A stretch of DNA of 64,000 nt from Heliorestis acidaminivorans. GTDB lineage: Bacteria > Bacillota > Desulfitobacteriia > Heliobacteriales > Heliobacteriaceae. A program made the position numbers and the translations under genes. Below the pieces are notes generated by a model. It saw only the letters and a program-made list of their open reading frames with translations, was not told the DNA's origin and did no database searches. The stretch is taken from the NCBI RefSeq assembly GCF_008933955.1, contig NZ_WBXO01000006.1:101019-165018 (forward strand), read 5' to 3'. Below, piece by piece: positions 35,280 to 43,225 of this stretch (position 1 is its first letter; each line of letters begins with the position of its first letter).

Positions 35280-36863
35280 TCACAAATTCCCCTGCCGAAA
35301 CTCCTCCACCATATAGTCTGCAGTCCGCCAGGCCAGTGCCATAGCTGTTAAAGTGGGGTTGGAAGCACCTGAAGTTACCCAGGTAGACGTATCAGCAATA
35401 AATAGGTTCTTATGATCATGACTCCTTCCCCAGCCATCGACGACAGAATCGGAACTATTGCTACCCATACGACAACCGCCAAGCATATGAGAAGTATCAG
35501 GGCAGATAAACTCTACTTTCCCCCCCGCCGCTTCTAAGATTTGCTTACACATATTCACGCCATCTTCAATCACTTTGCGATCATTGTCGCCATAAGAGAA
35601 AGTAACAATCGGCGCTGGCAAGCCAAATTCATCTTTTTCATCGGAGAGCGTAATCGAATTCTTAATCTGTGGTAATACTTCACCCACTATAGTCAAGCGA
35701 GCAAAATAATTGTAATCACGGGCAATTTCGCGCAAATGGCGACCCCAAGTCTTCGTCGTTTTGGTGACAATCTTCATAAAAGCTAAGGGCCTAGAACCAT
35801 GAGCATGAATGGAATAACCGCGCACACGAGATCCATCGCTAGGAGATTCGTAGAATTCCTGAGTTGTCGTTAGAATTGGTGTGCCTTTATAAGGCAAGAT
35901 CTCCTCAGGAAACCTAGCCACTACTTCATGACCTGAATGCAACATAAAGCATTTGCCTACCATACCACTGCTATTAGCTAAGCCCTTTTTGTGCCGTCCA
36001 TCTGCTGACATAAGCAGAAGGCGAGGCGTTTCAATAGCTGAGGCGCAGAGGATGACAGCTTTTGCTTTTTGTCGATACTCATGACCATTGAATAAAAAGG
36101 TAACACCTTCAATAGTATCGTCAGGCTTACAAAGTAGGCGATTAACCATACAACCGTGGCGAAGTTCTACACCAGCATCAAGAGCTCTGGGAATATGATG
36201 TATTAAAGTTGAGAACTTCGAATTAGGTAGACAGCCTTGAGCACAAAAGCCACGGTTAATACAAGGTGGGCGTCCTTGAAAAGGTGCCGATAAGATAGCC
36301 AGTGGTGCTACAGAACTGCGAATACCTAACTTTTCACAACCAATGCGTAAGACTTGATGCATCGCTCCTACTGGCTCGCGAGCTGGATAAGGATAGGGAC
36401 CATGAAAACCTCCCCAGGGATAATGCTTTGGTCCTGAGACAGGTATTTCTTTTTCTAACTGCTCATAGTAAGGGGCTACATCTTCATAGGTAATAGGCCA
36501 GTCTTCACCAACACCATCAATAGTCTTAATGCGAAAATCAGAAGGAAATAGTCGCGGCACTACAGCAGTAAAGTGGTTAGTACCTCCACCGACGCCAGAA
36601 CCAGAAATATTATGACCTAATTCAGGAGCATCTGTGCCTGCAGTCAAGCGCTTCATGCGCCAAGCTGTTTTACGCATGTGCAGTTCATCGCTCACAAAGT
36701 CACGACTAACTTCCCAGTAAGGGCCTGCTTCAATTAAGACAACAGAAAGACCAGCACGACCTAATTCCTGCGCTACAACAGCGCCCGTTGCACCAGCACC
36801 AACAATAACAACATCGACTTCTTCATTTAAGTTCTTCCAAGGTAGACCAGTTTCATGATTCAT
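35280..36863 (-). CDS. GMC-family FAD oxidoreductase, gluconate 2-dehydrogenase-like large subunit
   Basis: A 527-residue flavoprotein. The FAD motif 'VIVGAGATGAVVAQELGRAGLSVVLIEAGP' starts at about residue 19, 'GSGVGGGTNHFTAVVPR' is the second GMC block, and the C-terminus has 'MLGGCRMGS' and 'TSGASNPTLTAMALAWRTADYM', as in gluconate/2-ketogluconate dehydrogenase large subunits. Such enzymes oxidise sugar acids or alcohols and pass electrons on. Overlaps the small-subunit gene by 4 nt. No Tat-type or other signal peptide is in this chain; the small-subunit neighbour also lacks an RR motif. Substrate uncertain. Confidence 0.88.
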   Translation of the reverse strand: MNHETGLPWKNLNEEVDVVIVGAGATGAVVAQELGRAGLSVVLIEAGPYWEVSRDFVSDELHMRKTAWRMKRLTAGTDAPELGHNISGSGVGGGTNHFTAVVPRLFPSDFRIKTIDGVGEDWPITYEDVAPYYEQLEKEIPVSGPKHYPWGGFHGPYPYPAREPVGAMHQVLRIGCEKLGIRSSVAPLAILSAPFQGRPPCINRGFCAQGCLPNSKFSTLIHHIPRALDAGVELRHGCMVNRLLCKPDDTIEGVTFLFNGHEYRQKAKAVILCASAIETPRLLLMSADGRHKKGLANSSGMVGKCFMLHSGHEVVARFPEEILPYKGTPILTTTQEFYESPSDGSRVRGYSIHAHGSRPLAFMKIVTKTTKTWGRHLREIARDYNYFARLTIVGEVLPQIKNSITLSDEKDEFGLPAPIVTFSYGDNDRKVIEDGVNMCKQILEAAGGKVEFICPDTSHMLGGCRMGSNSSDSVVDGWGRSHDHKNLFIADTSTWVTSGASNPTLTAMALAWRTADYMVEEFRQGNL

Positions 36864-37513
36864 CGGTCCACCCTCCGAATAGGCCCTGGTCCTAGACCTG
36901 CTTCCGCTCTCTTAGCTACTAACTTCCTGTCTAACCTTGCTTCCCAAGGATCTTTTAGGCCATATTCGATACGATAGTAGCCGCGGGGGTAAGCAGGTCC
37001 ACCATAGCCTATCTCTGACCATATCTCAGGCTGAGAAAAGAAAAAGTCTACAGCCGTACGTAGCAGTTTGTTAAAAAAATCTTGAGGCTTAATTTCCTTC
37101 CAGATCACTTCACCACGCTGCACTTGACCTAGGATTTCATCTTTTTGTTGAGCTGTTAATTGTAAAAAAGACTCTTCATAAGCTTGCATCGCTGTTGTAT
37201 CTAATAAAGTAAGACCTAGGCGGAACAAAGCTTCTTCTTCTGCTACGCCTACTTGGCGATAACCTTGCCCTCTTTTTTCGGCCAAATGATCATCAATTTG
37301 ACCTGCTACACGAGCAATTATTCCTTTATCTTCTTCATCAACTATTCTATGCAAAGCTGATTTAAGCAAAGTCAATTCCTGAGGAGAAAAAAAGCGGGGC
37401 ATACCTGGTGCTTTTAAGCGTCCTTCTACGACATGGCGCGTATTTTCATCCCACTTTGCTTTTTCTTTCATTACATCATAGTCAGGGTAAATCGTTGAAA
37501 CCGTCATATCCAT
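36860..37513 (-). CDS. Gluconate 2-dehydrogenase subunit 3 family protein
   Basis: A 217-residue protein with 'FFSPQELTLLKSALHRIVDEED' near the start, typical of the gluconate 2-dehydrogenase subunit 3 family (maturation or small subunit of GMC complexes). Usual members carry a Tat signal; here none is visible, so the complex may be cytosolic. It is followed by the GMC gene with overlapping ATGA. The third subunit of classical enzymes, a triheme cytochrome c, is absent. Confidence 0.8.
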   Translation of the reverse strand: MDMTVSTIYPDYDVMKEKAKWDENTRHVVEGRLKAPGMPRFFSPQELTLLKSALHRIVDEEDKGIIARVAGQIDDHLAEKRGQGYRQVGVAEEEALFRLGLTLLDTTAMQAYEESFLQLTAQQKDEILGQVQRGEVIWKEIKPQDFFNKLLRTAVDFFFSQPEIWSEIGYGGPAYPRGYYRIEYGLKDPWEARLDRKLVAKRAEAGLGPGPIRRVDR

Positions 37514-37522
37514 GCCCCCTTT

Positions 37523-37915
37523 CTACAATAAGAGAGCCAGTAAGCCGAAAATAGATAGACCAGAAACCATAAGCGGTAAGATAAAGGGCGGACCAACCAT
37601 AACATTGTTAATGTCCCATCCCCCTACGCGTTGACTGACGCCTCGGCCATGATAATAAAAACCAGAAAGGCCACTAAATAGTTCAACAACTAAAAGAATT
37701 AAAAAAAGCCAACGCAAAATTGAAAGGTCTCGCCACGTCAAAAGAAAACCAACAAGGGCCGCTACTGGTAAGCCAATAGTAGGACCCCACATTGCCCAGT
37801 GGCGAAAGTTTTGACGATAATGATAAAGCGTTGCCTGCACTGCTATGAGCAAAAAAGCAATGGACGTAAATAGTATAAGATAACGCTCAATCGGCCAACC
37901 GATCCATCGTTCCAT
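37523..37915 (-). CDS. Four-helix membrane protein of the GMC operon
   Basis: A 130-residue membrane protein, four hydrophobic segments (about 9-28, 42-60, 66-88, 107-129). No cytochrome or quinone motif is clear, though His residues sit at membrane edges ('LYHYRQNFRHWAMWGP', 'GFYYHGRGVSQRVGGWDINNVMVGP'). Placed between the small stress-type gene and the GMC subunits, it could anchor the complex or pass electrons to quinone. I do not recognise the family. Confidence 0.65.
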   Translation of the reverse strand: MERWIGWPIERYLILFTSIAFLLIAVQATLYHYRQNFRHWAMWGPTIGLPVAALVGFLLTWRDLSILRWLFLILLVVELFSGLSGFYYHGRGVSQRVGGWDINNVMVGPPFILPLMVSGLSIFGLLALLL

Positions 37916-37940
37916 TAACTACTCCTCCCAGTCGGAGACT

Positions 37941-38318
37941 TCACACCCCGACGTTCCCACCATAAGATGCTAATAATTGCTGAGCTTCCTCAAAGCGCTG
38001 TTCATCACAGACGACTGTAACGATATAATTTTCACCTGTTATGAAAGTACTGTTATCTGACATGCCAGAGGCAGTAGGCATAGCGGCCGCTAGAGGAGAG
38101 GTATCGTCACCCCCTTCTATGCCTTCTGATAAAGCTGTTACCGATCTACGCTCATCACCAGTTAGAGGATTAAAGTAACGCTCTGCTGACTGAGGCTCTG
38201 GGAAATGATGAAAATTATCCATTCTTACCGTTTCAAAACCTTTTTGCTTCAGATGCTTCGTAGCATCTTCTGCCAGATCAGACTCTTTAAAGTAAGCAAT
38301 AATCGAACGTTCAGCCAT
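37941..38318 (-). CDS. General-stress (YflT/GspM-like) hypothetical protein
   Basis: A 125-residue protein. The N-terminus ('IIAYFKESDLAEDATKHLKQKGFETVRMDN') and the C-terminus ('YIVTVVCDEQRFEEAQQLLASYGGNVGV') resemble the GsiB/YflT 'general stress protein 17M'-like fold, an alpha/beta domain known from stress regulons. The middle is Gly/Ser/Ala-rich and probably a flexible loop. ATG at 38318 follows AAAAGGAGG by 8 nt, but this site lies in a 15-bp hairpin (38324-38363). First gene of the GMC operon. Assignment to the family is tentative. Confidence 0.6.
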   Translation of the reverse strand: MAERSIIAYFKESDLAEDATKHLKQKGFETVRMDNFHHFPEPQSAERYFNPLTGDERRSVTALSEGIEGGDDTSPLAAAMPTASGMSDNSTFITGENYIVTVVCDEQRFEEAQQLLASYGGNVGV

Positions 38319-38323
38319 AGAAA

Positions 38324-38363
38324 AAACCTCCTTTTCGAAAGTATTTTGTCGAAAAGGAGGTTT
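38324..38363 (-). promoter_or_regulatory. Perfect 15-bp hairpin hiding the ribosome site
   Basis: On the minus strand AAACCTCCTTTTCGA, loop CAAAATACTT, TCGAAAAGGAGGTTT, then TTT-CT-ATG. The 3' arm contains the whole AAAAGGAGG ribosome site and the 5' arm a CCTCC complement. The T6 right after the stem also makes it a terminator-like attenuator. Either unfolding (heat, RNA-binding protein) or antitermination would be needed for expression. Confidence 0.8.
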
Positions 38364-38445
38364 CCTTATCCTATATATACTATTATCCTGTTAGTTTCCT
38401 TTAAGCTTTTTGATTAAGAAATGGCGGCCAAAAGTTAAGCTAAGC

Positions 38446-39417
38446 TCAGTGATAGGTCTTGCTAATATCTTTTTTTGCAGGACTTTTTTCTATGGTTAAA
38501 GTGCCTCCAATGGGGAGTGGGTTAATTAGTTTAGTCACTTCAAGATCTTCTGCCGCTTTTTTGAAGCGCCGTAAAGGTTCGTCTATAGGTTCTAAGGAAA
38601 GCTGAAAAGTTTCGTGGTGCATGGGAAGAATGGAGCGAGCACCCATTTCTAGCGCCATCTGCAAGCCATCTTCGGGACTGCAATGATCGTCTTGAAACTC
38701 CTGAGGTTTATAAGCGGCAATTGGTACTAGCACCGCATCAATTCCTTGGGGACAAGCTTCTCGCACTTCTTCTACTAATTCACGGCTATAAGCACTATCG
38801 CCAATATAGAAGATGGAATAGTCTCCTTTTTGGATGAGGTAAGCAAGAGTCAGCTTAGAAGACTGTCCCATGGCTCTTTCACCTTTGTGGCGAGTCTGAA
38901 AAGTTTTAAAGTTTAAGTCTTCAAAGCTATAAGATTCGTTAGCTTTCAAGGCAACTTTCTTGTGAGGTAGATCTTGTACAACCGCTTCATCACCTGCTGG
39001 TAGTACAATCACAGCCTCTTCAGGCAAAGCTTTTAGACTAGCTAGATCAAGATGATCAAAATGAGCGTGAGATAGTAGAACAAACTGCAAAGAGTCAATC
39101 TGTTCAGGTTGTACAGCTGGTGCTACAAGCCTTTTCGGAAAAACAGCCCTTTTGGAGAAGATGGGGTCCGTAATCAAGCGCGTTCCTAGCATTTCAACTA
39201 ACCAGGTAGAATGACCGACCCACCCTAGTGTTACTTCGTTATCTTTTCCCATCGGAACTGTAAGCAGTTTAGGTGGTTTTTTTACTTTATCGGTAAACTC
39301 TCTACCTAGATTGAGAGCCAAGTATGCCGCCGTAGGTCGGTACTTGGGCAAAATAAAAAAGAGAGCAACAGCGGCTAGTAAGATAAATAAAATAATCCCA
39401 ATAATAGGTCCGATCAT
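38446..39417 (-). CDS. Membrane-anchored MBL-fold hydrolase (NAPE-PLD/UlaG-like)
   Basis: A 323-residue protein with an N-terminal membrane helix (about 5-25) and a metallo-beta-lactamase fold. The metal motif 'LLSHAHFDHLDLASLKALP' (HxHxDH) is followed by 'IGDSAYS' (Asp) and 'ILPMHHETF' (His). 'GWVGHSTWLVEMLGTRLITDPIFSKRA' is typical of the NAPE-PLD/RomA-like group. Substrate not readable. Upstream is the GMC operon start, not cotranscribed for sure; ATG at 39417 follows a GAAAGGAAGGAG stretch. Confidence 0.88.
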   Translation of the reverse strand: MIGPIIGIILFILLAAVALFFILPKYRPTAAYLALNLGREFTDKVKKPPKLLTVPMGKDNEVTLGWVGHSTWLVEMLGTRLITDPIFSKRAVFPKRLVAPAVQPEQIDSLQFVLLSHAHFDHLDLASLKALPEEAVIVLPAGDEAVVQDLPHKKVALKANESYSFEDLNFKTFQTRHKGERAMGQSSKLTLAYLIQKGDYSIFYIGDSAYSRELVEEVREACPQGIDAVLVPIAAYKPQEFQDDHCSPEDGLQMALEMGARSILPMHHETFQLSLEPIDEPLRRFKKAAEDLEVTKLINPLPIGGTLTIEKSPAKKDISKTYH

Positions 39418-39480
39418 GGGAGCTCCTTCCTTTCTTTTGTAAACATTCGATCGGCCTATTATTTTGTTCCTTTGCTCATA

Positions 39481-39512
39481 AATATACCTACCATACCCCC
39501 CGTAGGTATATT
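39481..39512. promoter_or_regulatory. 11-bp inverted repeat operator over ferredoxin promoter
   Basis: AATATACCTAC-CATACCCCCC-GTAGGTATATT, perfect 11-bp arms with a C-rich 10-nt centre. Its right end overlaps the -35 box. The shape recalls CsoR/CstR-type operators (C-run between AT-rich arms) but this is only a resemblance. Confidence 0.65.
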
Positions 39513-39539
39513 GACATAGCCTCCATTAGCCCTTACTAT
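39511..39539 (+). promoter_or_regulatory. Promoter of the ferredoxin gene
   Basis: TTGACA (39511-39516), 17 nt, TACTAT (39534-39539): a strong sigma-A promoter, 32 nt before the ATG. Because the operator-like repeat covers the -35, repression is expected. Confidence 0.75.
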
Positions 39540-39570
39540 AAAAATGTAAAAGAAAAGGAGGCTTCCCACC

Positions 39571-39768
39571 ATGCTTTATATTGATTCTAACAAGTGTGAT
39601 AAATTCAAAGGCTGTCCACCAGCCAAAATCTGTCCCACCAAGGCTATCATACCAGTTGGTTCTGTTCGTTTTTTCTGGGTAAAAGACTGGGTTATTGACG
39701 AGGAGAAGTGTATTAACTGCAAAAAATGTATTGAAAAGTGCCCTCACCAAGCTATTCTGGAAAAATAA
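39571..39768 (+). CDS. Two-cluster ferredoxin-like protein
   Basis: A 65-residue protein. The second 4Fe-4S motif is canonical ('CINCKKCIEKCP'). The first is altered: Cys9-x5-Cys15-x5-Cys21-Pro ('CDKFKGCPPAKICP'), lacking one of the four cysteines in usual places. This matches a small known family of ferredoxin-like proteins. ATG follows AAAAGGAGG by 10 nt. A one-gene transcription unit, controlled by the repeat above; I infer a redox or metal response. Confidence 0.85.
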   Translation: MLYIDSNKCDKFKGCPPAKICPTKAIIPVGSVRFFWVKDWVIDEEKCINCKKCIEKCPHQAILEK

Positions 39769-39797
39769 CTTCAGCTACTTCATTAGACAAGCCTACT

Positions 39798-40280
39798 TCA
39801 AATCTCTACTTCCCGCCCTAAATAGACTTGATGGCTACTAAAGCCTTTCTCGTAGTCCCTCCAGAATTGATGGTGTAAAATTCCTGGGTATACAGGTAAG
39901 GTAGCCGCTCTGATTTCTTCTTCAGACATGAAAAAGCAGTCTAAAATCATTTGCTCTCCCTCTGTCACTTCAGGATCTTTTCCTATCTGCAAAGTACCTC
40001 CTACGTAAGTAACTTGTATGTAAAGCTCAAGGTGATGAATTTTGCGAATATCATCTAGCCATTCCACTACATATAGCAATTTGTCAGCTCTGCACTGTAG
40101 ATGACACTCTTCTAACATTTCTCTTTCTGCCGCTTCAAAAATCGTTTCCCCTTCATCGACACCACCACCTGGTGGCGATAGCCATTCGTATTTTCTACGG
40201 GGATGACGATGATGAATGAGCAGAATTTTTTTTTCTTCATTAACTAAAATTCCTGCGGCTCGCATTCGATGTCTATACAA
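39798..40280 (-). CDS. Nudix hydrolase
   Basis: Nudix box 'GGVDEGETIFEAAEREMLEECHL' (GX5EX7REUXEEXGU form) is present with one variation at the terminal Gly. Length from TTG 40280 is 160 residues (MYRHRMRAAGILVNEE...), after GGTGG. The longer open frame reaches 40373 and would overlap the divergent DUF815 gene start. A housecleaning role on a nucleotide derivative is usual; substrate unknown. Confidence 0.8.
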   Translation of the reverse strand: MYRHRMRAAGILVNEEKKILLIHHRHPRRKYEWLSPPGGGVDEGETIFEAAEREMLEECHLQCRADKLLYVVEWLDDIRKIHHLELYIQVTYVGGTLQIGKDPEVTEGEQMILDCFFMSEEEIRAATLPVYPGILHHQFWRDYEKGFSSHQVYLGREVEI

Positions 40281-40374
40281 GAGAGAATCGCCACCTTTCC
40301 TATTGCACATGCTTGAAACAAAGGATTTCTTTTTGAATTTGTCGAAAAGAAGCCTTGCAGAAAGGAGGTCCATG

Positions 40375-41712
40375 ATGACAATTGCTTCTTCTTTTCGAAA
40401 AGAACAAGCCTTCTACGAAGAAGTCATGAGTGCTTGGCACTCTTTAGGCTTTTACCGACCTCTTCGAGAAGATAAAACCTTAAGCATAGCTTATCAGCTT
40501 TGCTCACATTTTTATAGCTCTTCAAAAGACATCTGGGTAGTTTCCGATCTATACTGGCAATTGTTCGAGAATCTAGTAAGTTACAGCGAATTAGATTCTC
40601 GAACTGTTGAAGGGGATTGCTGGCAAAACTATCTTTTGGATCGCACCTTAGAGTTAGAAACAACTTTTTCTCAAAAAGCGGCACTACACAAACCCACAGG
40701 CCTCGCTTTACGCTCCTCCTTGGCCATGGAATTAACGGCCTTACAGCATTTGTATAACCTTTCAGCCACTTGGTGGCAACAGGAAGCACAAAAAATTGTG
40801 GGACGTCCTTTACCTCTCTGGTCTGATCTTGAAGCACTAGAGCTTCATCAAGATAACTGGCTCATGTCAGGCTATCGAAAAATAAAAGCTCATCTGGCTA
40901 ATACAGAAGATTGGTCCATGGAGCTTCCTAAGTTACTTGACTACTATGGGCAATACGGTTCAGGACTTTATGCTCGCTACCTAGCTTTTCGCTGGGAAAG
41001 TGAATTTGTTGGCATTGATGAACCTGATCCAATTGCTTTAGAAAATCTTATAGGTTACGAAAAACAACGTCAACAGATCATAGATAATACAGAAAAACTA
41101 GTCAAAGGCTATCGTGCAAACAATATTCTACTCTACGGTGATCGAGGTACTGGCAAATCTTCAACAGTTAAAGCCTTAATTCATCGCTTTGGCCAGCAAG
41201 GCTTGCGCTTATTAGAAGTTCCCAAAAGTCGCCTTGGCGAGTTTCCGGCTATTATATCAGCTAGTAAAAGAAAAAAAGGGGCTTTAATCGTCTTCGTTGA
41301 CGATCTTTCTTTCGAAGATGGCGAAACAGGTTACCAGGAAATGAAAGCACTATTAGAAGGCGCAGTTGCAGTACGACCTGACAATATGGTGATCTACGCC
41401 ACTTCTAATCGCCGACACTTGATCAAAGAAAAAGTAAGCGACCGTACTGTAGAAGTGCAAGAAGATGAATTAAGACCAGGCGACAGCTATCAAGAAAAAA
41501 TGTCTCTAGCTGATCGCTTTGGCATTACGGTGACTTTTATGGCACCTACGCAAAAAGAGTACTTGCAAATTGTAGAATCACTGGCTAAGGAACGTAAGCT
41601 CTCCATGGCCAGAGAAGAATTGCACCGCCTTGCTCTAATCTGGGAAAGAAAACAAAACGGACGGTCTGGTCGTACAGCTAGGCAATTTATTGACTCTCTA
41701 AGTACAGAATAA
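40375..41712 (+). CDS. DUF815 AAA-type ATPase
   Basis: A 445-residue ATPase. Walker A is 'NILLYGDRGTGKSSTVKALI', Walker B 'ALIVFVDDLSFEDGET', followed by 'IYATSNRRHLIKE', all diagnostic of the DUF815 family. Function is unknown; these are widely conserved in Firmicutes. The ATG pair at 40372/40375 follows AAAGGAGG; the second has the better spacing. The longer open frame is not used. Confidence 0.9.
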   Translation: MTIASSFRKEQAFYEEVMSAWHSLGFYRPLREDKTLSIAYQLCSHFYSSSKDIWVVSDLYWQLFENLVSYSELDSRTVEGDCWQNYLLDRTLELETTFSQKAALHKPTGLALRSSLAMELTALQHLYNLSATWWQQEAQKIVGRPLPLWSDLEALELHQDNWLMSGYRKIKAHLANTEDWSMELPKLLDYYGQYGSGLYARYLAFRWESEFVGIDEPDPIALENLIGYEKQRQQIIDNTEKLVKGYRANNILLYGDRGTGKSSTVKALIHRFGQQGLRLLEVPKSRLGEFPAIISASKRKKGALIVFVDDLSFEDGETGYQEMKALLEGAVAVRPDNMVIYATSNRRHLIKEKVSDRTVEVQEDELRPGDSYQEKMSLADRFGITVTFMAPTQKEYLQIVESLAKERKLSMAREELHRLALIWERKQNGRSGRTARQFIDSLSTE

Positions 41713-41773
41713 GTCATAGATTGGGACGGGGTTGACTACTAATTGGATAAACACTCCAAAGAGGCGTTGACTT

Positions 41774-42367
41774 ATGAAAATCAAAAAAATACCCTCCCAA
41801 TCTTTCCTCATCGGTGAAAGGATTTTCCTTCTTATAGGGTCTTTTTTTGTAGCTTTAGCACTAGAAACTTTTCTTGCTCCTAATAAGATAATGGACGGAG
41901 GCACTACTGGCCTAGCAATTATACTTTCTCATCTTACTCCGCTATATCTGGGCTTTTGGATTGTCCTACTGAATATTCCATTTTTGTTCATCGGTCATTA
42001 TTATTTTGGTGCTCCCTTTACTAAACGTTCTATCATGGCCCTATTCTTTCTTGGCTTTTTCATTTACTTGTTACACTTTGTACCTACCATAACAAACAAC
42101 GATTTCTTAGCTTCTGTGCTCGGTGGTTTAGCTATCGGCATAGGAGTAGGTCTAGTTATTCGCGGTAAAGGTTCTATTGATGGCATTGATATTCTGGCCA
42201 TTATTATTTCTCGTGGCAGTCGTTTTAGCCTTGGGCAAACAATTTTTTTCTTTAATATATCTATACTCATCCTTGGTGGTTTTGTCTTTGGTTGGCCAAA
42301 AATGTTTTACTCTTTGATTACTTATCTTTTCGCCTACCAAACTATAGATTTAATCGTACGATTATGA
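41774..42367 (+). CDS. YitT family membrane protein, short form
   Basis: A 197-residue membrane protein with six hydrophobic segments. 'LETFLAPNKIMDGGTTGLAIILSH' and 'GKGSIDGIDILAIIISRGSRFSLGQTIFFFN' are the YitT signatures. Typical YitT proteins are about 280 residues with a cytosolic DUF2179 domain; this one stops at 'FAYQTIDLIVRL', right where that domain should begin. Either a natural short form or a truncation. Promoter not identified. Confidence 0.85.
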   Translation: MKIKKIPSQSFLIGERIFLLIGSFFVALALETFLAPNKIMDGGTTGLAIILSHLTPLYLGFWIVLLNIPFLFIGHYYFGAPFTKRSIMALFFLGFFIYLLHFVPTITNNDFLASVLGGLAIGIGVGLVIRGKGSIDGIDILAIIISRGSRFSLGQTIFFFNISILILGGFVFGWPKMFYSLITYLFAYQTIDLIVRL

Positions 42368-42410
42368 TTTGTAAAAGATCACTAAGGAAAAGCTTTATCG
42401 GCTTACTTTT

Positions 42411-42439
42411 CGGTCCTTCATTTAGGACCGTCTTTTTTT
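42411..42439 (+). terminator. Terminator of yitT overlapping the DUF421 3' end
   Basis: CGGTCCT-TCATTT-AGGACCG then TCTTTTTTT. It overlaps the last codons of the convergent DUF421 gene. Confidence 0.85.
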
Positions 42440-43113
42440 AGGTCTACATAAAGGTTACCTTGTGTATCAATTTGAGCGATAAAAACTTCACTAATGTCAT
42501 GAATTCCTCTATTCCTCAACTGCGTAATCAGCCATTCTTTGCTTAACTTAACTTCTTGCAAGCGATGTTCAATTATATTACCATCTTCCATAATAGTGGT
42601 CGGTAAACCAACATAAGGTGTAGCAAGGTTCAGATCTTTCGGTGTAAGAGGCGCTTTTTGGGCTTTTTTCAAAACTGATACACGCCCATCAGTCTCTAAT
42701 ATAGCAAACTCTATATCAGCTATGTCAAATGCTCCCTGTGAGCGCAGGCTAGACATCAGATCATCAATATTAAAACGATGTCTTTGCAAAGCTTGCTTAT
42801 CTACTGTACCATTGACTATGATCAGAGATGGTTCACCTTCTACAACTTTACGAATCTTATAAGAGCGCAAAGTAACCCAGCCAAGCACAATTGGCAATAT
42901 AATCCACACTGCTAAAGCTAAGAGACCATCCCAAAAATTATCACTACCTGCTAATGTCATATCAGCCGCCAACGAACCGATGGTAATACCGACTACATAG
43001 TCAAAGAGTGTCATTTGCGAGATAATTTGTCGGCCTAACATCCTTGTAAAGATTAATAAAAATGTGTAAGCGGCAAAACCACGAATAATAATACCAGATA
43101 CATCTATATCCAT
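42418..43113 (-). CDS. DUF421 (YetF-type) membrane protein
   Basis: A 231-residue protein with three N-terminal membrane helices and a C-terminal cytosolic DUF421 domain. 'IFTRMLGRQIISQMTLFDYVVGITIGSLAADMTL' and 'PSLIIVNGTVDKQALQRHRFNIDDLMSSLRSQGAFDIADIEFAILETDGRVSV' are typical of the YetF/YcaP family. Function unknown; in spore formers some members are linked to spore membranes. Its 3' end overlaps the yitT terminator on the other strand. Confidence 0.9.
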   Translation of the reverse strand: MDIDVSGIIIRGFAAYTFLLIFTRMLGRQIISQMTLFDYVVGITIGSLAADMTLAGSDNFWDGLLALAVWIILPIVLGWVTLRSYKIRKVVEGEPSLIIVNGTVDKQALQRHRFNIDDLMSSLRSQGAFDIADIEFAILETDGRVSVLKKAQKAPLTPKDLNLATPYVGLPTTIMEDGNIIEHRLQEVKLSKEWLITQLRNRGIHDISEVFIAQIDTQGNLYVDLKKDGPK

Positions 43114-43159
43114 GGTAAATCCTCCTGTTAATGCAGGATCATCTTACCCATTTTAGATA

Positions 43160-43206
43160 AAAAAAAAGCAAGACCTTACCTTATATAGGTAGGTTCTTGC
43201 TTTTCT
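43160..43206 (-). terminator. Terminator of the hydroxyacid dehydrogenase operon
   Basis: Minus strand: AAGCAAGAACCTACCTATATAAGGTAAGGTCTTGCTTTTTTTT, an imperfect 16-bp stem then T-run. Confidence 0.85.
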
Positions 43207-43225
43207 TCTCTAACTAAAATATTTT

